64,000 nt of DNA. It comes from Neodontobutis hainanensis (Eukaryota > Chordata > Actinopteri > Gobiiformes > Odontobutidae). The stretch lies in contig JALDNG010000775.1 of assembly GCA_024349245.1 (NCBI GenBank), positions 62,001 to 126,000 of the forward strand, given 5' to 3'. The first letter of the stretch is position 1. Every line of letters starts with the position of its first letter. Shown here piece by piece: positions 1-9,415 of the stretch. Made by a program: the position numbers and the translations under genes. Under the pieces are notes generated by a model that searched no databases, was not told where the DNA came from, and worked only from the letters and a program-made list of their open reading frames with translations.

Positions 1-676
1 CACTAATTGGGGTCTCTTCCGACTCCAAATACTACTAAGTATTAAAAACATTCAGGCAACCAAATATTCAATCAGTTTAATCCTGAAACATTTTGAGTAT
101 TTGGTAGGTTTGGTTCAGGATTCATGGAGAACAAAAATATTGATGTTTCAGTGTTTATTTAATTTTATTTATGTGCATTTTTGGCTGGAGGGTCCCCAGG
201 AGAGAGCAGAAAGTGTCAAGGGTGTATAATAGATCTGTGAGAGTCACTGAAGAGAAACATTCTGCAGAAATTCATGCTATAAGCTGTAACACAGACACAC
301 TGATCAAATCAAAAAGAAAAAGGTTAAGGGTGATCAAAATGATTGCAAACAAATAAGACTGTTTGAGAATCCCTTGAATGCTGCATATAATTTGTTGACC
401 ATGGTTTTTGTAATTCTTTAATGGATAAATATAATCCTTTTTATTTACAATTTAGATTTGAGTTGGAAAAGTCAAGGGAAATGTAAAATGTAATTTCCAG
501 GTTGAATTGTCATGGCTTTTAAATGATTGTCTTGTCATTAGTTGTATTGGCAATATGGACATAAAATCTAATAATTTTTATTAAAAGGACCCTAAAACCT
601 TCCCTGGAAACTCCCGGAGGCCCCTGCTGATGCACTTTTGCGCTCACAACTTTTTTTGTCTTATTCTCTGATGTAG
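1..676. other. intronic or upstream sequence, no feature recognised
   Basis: This stretch ends in the acceptor (TTATTCTCTGATGTAG) of the first recognisable channel exon. I searched for the preceding domain II exons (S5 and the first pore helix) and saw none, so the gene's 5' half lies outside the window. The short open frame at 171-356 resembles no known protein and shows no channel-like residues. Confidence 0.5.
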
Positions 677-830
677 ATTCTGACCCAGGAAGACTGGAAT
701 TACGTGATGTACAACGGCATGATCACCACCAGCCCCTGGGCATGTTTTTTTCGTTGCTGTGATAATGCTGGGGAAACATTTACTCCTGAACGTGCTTGTG
801 AGCATCGTGGTTCGTAATTTCCAAGTTCTG
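677..830 (+). CDS. channel exon: domain II pore loop and S6
   Basis: The exon opens in phase 0 with ILTQEDWNYVMYNGM, the domain II selectivity filter of Cav3-type channels; the glutamate of TQEDW is the Ca2+ ligand. It continues as TTSPWACFFFVAVIML and then the S6 helix NVLVSIVVRNFQVL before a GTAAGG donor. A run of seven T at about 730 puts the S6 part one base out of frame; six T would restore it. Confidence 0.85.
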
Positions 831-3800
831 GTAAGGACCATTTTTGTTTTCATACATCACTGATGCATAATAATTGATATGCAGTGAGTCAGGGCTGGGA
901 TATTTGATGTTGATGGGTCCTCCTCAAGAAAATTACAGTCAAAACATCATCTAATTCCCTTTTTAGATGATGTTTTAGAGTTTAGCTGAACATTTTGAGT
1001 GGCCCCAACATCAGAGACAGAAGACTTTAAAACAGAAAGGTCAAGGTCAAAAATGTTTTATATTTCCCGCCCTTTGCATCCACAGTCTCTGTTTTGAGAC
1101 AAACCCCTTTAACAGGCAGCACCAGCCCCACGGTCCTCCGCTGGGACAGGGTGTGGGGCTAACGGGATGTCTACAGTAAATATTTACAGAGCACAGGCCA
1201 CAGATTTGTGTGCTGCTGGGTTCGGTCGCTGTTTTACACAGTGGCACGTGGTGAGAGCGTGCAAGAACTCATTGACACGAAGATCATTTAAATATGTTTT
1301 GTCGTAGAAAAAATAAAATGCATAATTCTGGGCAGAGAAAAGGCAATAGAAAAACGTATAGTGTAATAAGTATTACACGGCCCAGTTCCAAATCTAATTT
1401 GCTTCAGCATTTTTCAAGATCATTACATTCTGAGAAAGAGTTGAATTCTGAGTATGTCCCCAATCATTAATGCAATGCTCCCTGACAGTAACAGAGATGA
1501 CAGATTAACAAATTTGTTATTATTACAAAGCCAGTCTCCCCAACCTTTAAAAAAATAAAATGTAAAAATACACATTGGACTAAACCTCACAGTACTTTAA
1601 TACCTGTAATAGTCTTTTAAAAGGCTACAAATCACACAGTGTTTAAATAGTTTTTATTCAAATTTTTACATCTGTAATCTGTTATTTGTAACTTGTGCGC
1701 AGTGTGCCTACAGTATAGTGGCTTGATGATGTGTTTGTCTAAAAACTCTGTTGTCCTAGGCCCATTCCATTATCTCACACGAAGACACACAGACTTCAGT
1801 GACTTCAGTGAGCAGTAGAAAACGTAAGATGTGAAAAAGACATTATGAAATACAACTTACTACTTTTAATCAAGCTTTAATGTTGATGTAATCTTTTAAA
1901 TGTCTGTTTTCTTTTTGATTTTTACTGCAGACACCTCGTTATCCAAAATGGTTCATAGATCATAAGGAGTGGTCACTCTTCCTGTTTTCTCCAGAACAAG
2001 TAAGCTTAACACAAAAGCAAACACACACAACTGGCATTACAATAATATTTGTATTTATTTATATACCTGCTGTGTAAGCTATTGTAGACAAGGAGGGTAA
2101 TAAGGAGAAAGTACTTATTTATTATTGTTACAGTATAGCCCCTTGCTTTCCAACAAATAGAGAATTAATTAATTTAATCCAATCAGAGGAGCAGTTAGGC
2201 TTTGTTCTCTCATTGGGTTTAAGTAAAGGCTGAGCAGAACTGGCTGCCAGTGACTCAGGCGTAGGCCTCAATGAACTTGGAGTTGGTTTTGATGGTCCTG
2301 ACTCAGACTCGGACAGCTGCAGCTGCAGTAGAACAATACAGCACAGATCCTGCAACAAAACAGGCCTGGTGGTGATCAAGACGGGGTATATTTGCTATCT
2401 TGTTCCCGACCGCTTCCTCGTGCTCGTCTGTGGCTCTGCCAGCCCCGTGAGAGGTGGTGGTTAAAAAGCGTGTGTGGTAAAACAGCTGATCTTAGTTAGC
2501 ACAGACTGATGCAGGCATCAGTATGTGCATTTAGAAATTTAGAAATTTAGCATTTAGAAATATTTAATATTTAATATTTAAATAATTTGGGCTTGCAGCC
2601 TAAAACATTAATAATGAATGAATAATCTACAAACATTATATATATATATATTTTTATCAATGTGCTACAGCCAGGACAGCGCATGGCTAAATACAAATGT
2701 ACATGTTATGATCGAGGCCGAGAAAGTGTAAAGGTTTAGACAAAGATAAAGCAGGGCTTTAGAACAGAACACAAGTCCTCGGGGCACAGCTGATCAGGAG
2801 CTTAGCTCTGTGTTTGGAGGATCAGAAAATTACAGTCCCTAACTCATCGGTGCTACATTCCTCTTCTCTTCCTAGGCCTGGACCGTCCTGACAGGTGTGA
2901 CACCTGTCTGCTCTGTCTGTGTGTAATGGCTTCGCTTTGCTTTGAGACCTGCACTACTTTTCAGCGTAACCATGCTTTAGAGCTTTGTACCGCTGTCTTC
3001 CCCCTGAAAATTGGAAAAAGTAGATTTGGAAACTCCCTCAATGAACTTCGGTCTTTGCCAGATACCTGCTTTTTGATCAGGTAGACATTGCCCCATGACT
3101 TAAAAGAGACGTGCAGATTGTCTAGCTTTCAGTCTTAGATATAAACAGCTCATAATTAATACGTTTATAGTACTTTTAAGTGTGAGCAACAAACAGCATT
3201 AAATGTCTTCTAAATAGACACACAAATCAAATCCAAATCAATGCATCAGTTGATCAGATGATTTGGTTCAACATTTGGTGATTTGAATGGACTCAAATAT
3301 ATTTGGATTTAACTTGAACTTATTTCATCAATTGAAGGTAACTCAAATTTCAATTTCCAGTTAGGAAGTTGTTCTTCTTCTACTTTGATGTGTTCATGTA
3401 ATTTTATCTCAGAATGTTGGAACAATAAACAATAACAACAAGGACCAAAATGCGCTCATGTTATATTTATTTGATTTTAATGTTATATTAAATAAGTTAT
3501 TACAGTCAAACTAGCAATAATTAAGCTATTAGCAGCATTTCAAGAAAAGCCGGGCCTGTTTAAAAAAGTTAAGTTATGAATGTTCAAAACAGTTGGTATG
3601 ATATATTCTTAAATGACTTATATAACTTAAATATCTTAAACGTTTCTGTTGATGATGTAAATAACCATGTTGACAACTCACCCACAACTCGGACTAGTTT
3701 TTGGTGTCTTGAACTTGAAAACTGAGGATTTGAAAGTGCCTTGTACTAAAAAACTGGTGACTCGACTACAACCCTGCTGTTTATTAAAAACACCTTTCAC

Positions 3801-6800
3801 TGTTTTTACTTTTTAATCTGTGAAAGTGCATACTTATATATGCATATCGATAGAAGAGTTTTAATCTGCAAATGGCAGATAAACTGAATTGAACTGAAGA
3901 AGTCACTTTTCCTTTTACAGCTCAGTCCTGAGGTAATTGTGTGCTTTTGTTTAGGTTCCGTGTTGTCTGCAATCAGATCAATGCCTCTGTTAAGTTCGCC
4001 CACCTCATTCTTTTAGTCGTTGTTCTGAGCTGTATCACCTTGGCTTTGGAAAGACCCAGCATCTCTGGAAGCACGGTGAGACAAATGCATTCTCAAATAC
4101 ATCTATTTCCCTCAGAACCTGGAAAATATGAGATAGGTTCATATTAGATATATTAGATAAAAAACTGTATGTCTTTGTCTTTAGGAGCGACTTGTCCTGA
4201 CTTATTGTGACTATGTCTTTACCGGCCTCTTTACACTAGAAATGGTTTTAAAGGTAAACAATATACAAGTATTTCTAAAAACATTTTGAGTTATTTTTGA
4301 TTTGACTCTTACTGTTCTTTAACACCAGATCATAGCCTTGGGTGTGGTGATTGGGAAAGACAGCTACTGCCATTCCCGAGAACGTCCTAGACGGGGTGTT
4401 GGTGATAGTGTCTGCAGCTGATGTCATTCTCTCACTGAGTGATCCACTGCACAATAATAGAAGAATCATGGGGATCCTCAAGGTTCTACGTTACGGGTTG
4501 GGTCAGTATGTCATAGATGTGAACAAGAGACAAGATTTAAATTTTTCCATCAATAGACCGCTGTGTTTAACTCCACCATTTAATAACTGTTTCTCAATAT
4601 TGCCAGGGGTTTGCAAAAATAGTACAGTGGAGTATGTATATTTAGGACGAAACATTCCCCAAAGTGATCATGACTTGTACTGCCCCTACTCCTCCTAAAG
4701 CAGCCAGGCTTTTCAGCGAGTGGCTCTTACATGGCACTTATACATGTTTTGTATGAATTTTTGTTCCAGGGTCCTCAAACACGCAACAAGATTGAAGCTG
4801 GCCATGGACGGTCTCCTAGCTTCAGTCAAACCAATTACTAACATTATTATAATCAGTGCTGTTTTTTCTTTTTCTATGGAGTCCTTGGTGTGCAGGTAAG
4901 ATAATTCAACCACACATGAGGCTGAATCTGAATGTCTCAAATAGCTTAGAACACTTAGAACACACAGATGTTTGAGTTCTCACTTTAGTAAGGAAAGGAG
5001 CTAAGATAGGAGCTCCACTGCTTCTTTTTAAACCTATGGATGTTCTGAAAGGTTAGGAGCTTACTGACTTTCCACAATCCACTGCACCACCAGCCACAAT
5101 CTTTTCTGAATACGACCAAAATTTAGTTTCGTGTGAAGAGTTTGTGATGAATTTAAAGTCACTCTGCATCAACTGAAAAAGACACTGCTCTAGAGCTACC
5201 ACATCTTATGACTGACTTTTTCAGGATTAGGTGCTTGTTGTAGTCTTTTGTTAGGATGTGTAGTTTTTATTATGTCAATGTGCGTCAATGTTCAACATTC
5301 CTGATGAGGTTAGTGGAATCAGATGTGTCAAAACCCCGCTGATGCTCCTTTCCTAACTTGACAAGGACACTCCTGACCTCTCACTGTTGACTTTAGGACG
5401 TTGTATTCAAAGGTTAAGGAACAGTATTTGAATTCAGCCAAAGTATTTACCATATCACTGCAACCCTGTGTGCCTTGGTTGACTAGCTTTTTAAGGAGCC
5501 TTTTTCAATTGTGTGGACAAAGAATTCGGTATTGTCAGAAGCATCACCAACAAGACCGAATGCCTGATGTCAAACCTAAGCTGGCAAAGAAGAACATTCA
5601 ATTTCGACAACATTCTCCAGGTATAAACGAGAAGGCTGGAGATAGACTAAACATATTAGTAGTAGTTGTTGAGTAGTTTTTGTTTTCTTCAGGCCTTAAT
5701 GTCACTGTTTGTGATGTACTCGAAGGACGGATGGGTGAATATCATGTACGACGGCCTCGGCGCTGTCGGAGAAGACCTTCAGGTATTATCACTAAACAAA
5801 ACGAGACTTAAGGAGGACCAGAGGAGACCGAGTCCTCTCTGAAAAAGAAAATCCTGTTATAAGGATTGGTGTAGAAAAATAAATATAACATAACAACACT
5901 TAAAGAAATCCATGACTCAATAAAACTGATAACTATCTTTATTGTTATTAATAAATGTATTTTCTCACTGTATAAGTAACTTATACAAAACACAACCTTA
6001 AGCAGGAATAGTTAAAGTGGATTGGATCACGCTGATCCTTTGTGAATTTATCAGTTGTGTTTTGTTTTTCAGCCTGTGACAAACAACAAGACCTGGATGG
6101 CTCTGTACTTTCTATCGTTTATAATAATGAGCATCCTCCTGCTGGACATGTTCATCGGGACCATGGTCGACACATTCAACGAAGTCCAGCAAAAACAGAA
6201 AATCCAAAGAGGGGACCTCACACAGGCGAAAATGACCCTAACACGGAACGGTTAGTCACATCTAGGCCACTGAGCCCAGTATTGTAGTGTTTGATTGTGG
6301 TTGTTAGGCCTTTTGTTGGTTTATTTTTATTTTTACAGCGCTATATTACACCCGCTACTCGCGAGTGCGCGCTTGATCCACACATTGTGCACGAGCCTCA
6401 TCCTGGAGCTGCTCATGTCAGGGGTGATCATTTTCAATGTCTTTATCATGATGTTGGAACATTACAATCAGACTCGGTAATGTCAACCCACTGCCTCAGG
6501 AACATCTCTAAACTATAAGGGCATATTGATTTATTTATTTTTGTTGTCTGCTTAGTACATAGATAATCTCATGGATTACACTTTCTACGGTTTCTTTGCC
6601 ATCCTCATCATTGACATTGTGCTCAAACCTGTGGCGTTTGGCGGACTGAGGTTTATAAATAACAAGTAAGGCACATAAATAAGCGCAAGTCTGTTTTGTC
6701 AATAGTGTCTAATGTAATATGTGAACCTTTAGCTGGAATTGTCTGGACCTGCTGGTGCTGGCGATGTCTCTAATCTTAAATCGTACTCACTGTGCTGAAC

Positions 6801-9347
6801 CTGGACGACAAACTTCCCATTAATCCCAGCCTCATCCGAACCTGCAAAGTGTTCACCCTTGCACAGAGTAATACACACATGCAACTTTTTATTCATTTCT
6901 AAAAATTCTCATAACTTTTGGTGCGTTAATGTGGTCCTCAGAATCTCGGGATGTGTTCACATGATTTCAGCTCGTAAGGTCGGAATATATAGCATCGCAG
7001 GACTGATGTTTAGACATGTTCATGTGCATTTCTCAAATACAGAAAGTATTCACAGCGCTTCACTTTTTCTACATTTTGTTAAGTTACATCCTTATTTCAA
7101 AATGGATTCAATTTATTATTTGCCTCAAAATCCTACAAACTATAGCCCATGATGACAACATGAAAGAAGGTTTGAATTCTTTGCAAATTTATTAAAAATG
7201 AAAAACAAAAAAGCACATGTACATAATTATTTACAGCCAAAACTTTGTTTAAGCTTCGTTGGCCCTAATTACAGCCTCAAGCCTTTTTGAGTCTGATGCT
7301 ATGAGCTGGGCACAACAATGTTTGGGCAGTTTCTCCCAGTCTTCTTTGCAGAACCTCTCAAGTTCCATCAGGTTGGATGGTTAGCGTCGGTGCACATCCA
7401 TTTTCAGATTTCTCCGGAGGTGTTCAAGGCTGGCTCTGTCTGGATCACTCAAGGATAAGTTTGTAAAATTTTGAGGCAAACAATCAATTTAATCCATTTT
7501 GAAATAAGGCTGTAACATTACAAAATGTGGAAAAAGCGAAGCACTGTGAATACTTCACAGATGCACTGTATTCCCGAGTTCCCGAGGACCACATGAATGC
7601 AGCATTACTACAGGTCTATAAAAATAGAGAGCGTTGTGTCAGGAAGGGCATCCTGGATAAAAATATATGCCACTCTAAATATATGGATCCCTCCTGTGGC
7701 AACCCTGAAGGGAGCTGACACCTACTATTGTGTTTTTAAAGAGCTCTAAAGAAGAGAGAACACTAAAGCTTGGCACACACACAACTCATACTGTTTGAGT
7801 AGATCACGTCTGAGGAAAGCCAAAGATCACGATTAATGTGCTCACACACTGTACAACCGGATGGTTTGCTGCGACCGAGATTTCTGACATGTCAGAATTT
7901 CATCTGACCACCTATTTCTGGTTAGGAACTTGTTGGGAGGGGTTAATTGCGTAGGGCCCTGTACACAGGATACCAAGGACGCACAACAGCCCAGAATTTG
8001 GCTCAAAAATGATGGTATGACCAGATATGAGGTCAAATTCAGGTTGAAAATTGCACAGTGTATGCCTGGCTTTAGGAAACTCATGTAACAGGCCCAGGTC
8101 AATGCAACAGTCTCAAAAATGTTAACATGCATGCAACAAAAACATGCTACTTTGTATTTCCCCACAAGGATAATAAAGGAATAATAAAATAAAAATCAAT
8201 TTGTTAATGGTGGGAAACATTGATTTAGTTTAGTTTGCAAACAGAAACCTTAGGAGTTGATTTTATTATGTCATAAACGGCGGATTGGCAATTGGGAATA
8301 CCGAACAATCCCGAACGGCCGGTCCATTTCAGGCCGAATCGGCCGGTGGTCAAATTTTTTATTTTTATTATTATTATTTATTTTATATGATACGCTACCG
8401 TACCGGCCTGTGGCCAGCCGCTCAGCTGCAGCAGAACGCAGCTGTGTGTCTGTGTGTGTGTGTGTTTCAGACTGGGCCAAACCAATACTTCCAATCTTAA
8501 GGGGATACGAGCGCCCTCCCAACTTGGACTGATCCTCGTATTTCCTGATATCCGATTGGCTCAAAGCGGCGATCAAAGAAGTTTACTTTGTTAGGTTTGA
8601 GTTTGTGTGAATTCAACAGAGACAGACGGTAAAAATGTAACGAAGGAAAGAAGTGAAAGAAATGGGTGGGGCCGAAAAAATAAGAATGAAAAAGAAAAAA
8701 TGTTGGCACAAGAGGCAGCTAAATGTGCCGAATTAGCGGACCTTTTCCGCACTGAAAAGGGTGCTGACACAGGAGCGTCTTGAGGCATTCATGCTAATGT
8801 GCACAGAAAAAGAGATCCTAATGACTTTAGACAACGATGGAGTCATAGACAGAGTTGCAGAGTCGAGTAAACTTCTCCAAAGATTGCTGGTGATGTGAGG
8901 TAGGACAGTTTTAGGAGGAGCAACAGCAGCAGGAGAGGAGGAGGAGAAGAGAGGAATAGGAGCAGCAGCAGGAGAGAGGAAGAGAAGGAGCAGCAGGAGG
9001 AGAAGAGCAGGAAACAGACAGGTAGATGGGCAGTGTGCAGGGCTGGGTAGGCAATCATATTAGACATATCAATCAAAGCTTTATTAAGAACACGCACACA
9101 AAAATAGAAAAATACAGCACAATGTTACATATTTACATAAAGGATAAAATGCCAATAGTTCCACATTCTAGATAATAACCTGACTGAAGCACAGATTTAA
9201 TTAGAAAATGTATTATTCTTTGTCATATTTATTACTCATGTTCTTCTCATGCATATGTTATGTAGCTGTACAATCAGTAAGCAGAGGCAGGGTCCAGCAG
9301 AGGCAGGGTCCAGCACAGGGAAGCTGAGGCAGGGAGAGTTGAAAGTG

Positions 9348-9415
<68 letters not shown>

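Larger units (their letters stand above)
6217..7729 (+). repeat. 1.5-kb segmental duplication, copy 1
   Basis: This block, from the last part of the III-IV linker exon through the domain IV S1-S4 exons and the transposon behind them, recurs at 14457-15963 in the same orientation. The copies differ almost only by single-base indels and a few substitutions. The left boundary is at CTCACA(C/G)AGGCG and the right at CACCTACTATT. Confidence 0.9.

Noticed and set aside
2128..2379. 83-residue minus-strand frame in a channel intron
   Set aside because: Low-complexity Ser/Pro/Leu composition, inside the intron of the opposite-strand channel gene, no homology recognised.
3921..3932. A 12-nt micro-exon CTCAGTCCTGAG between AG and GT before the IIIS1 exon
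   Set aside because: Splice-like borders are present, but adding it does not repair the phase between the neighbouring exons, and such short matches occur by chance.
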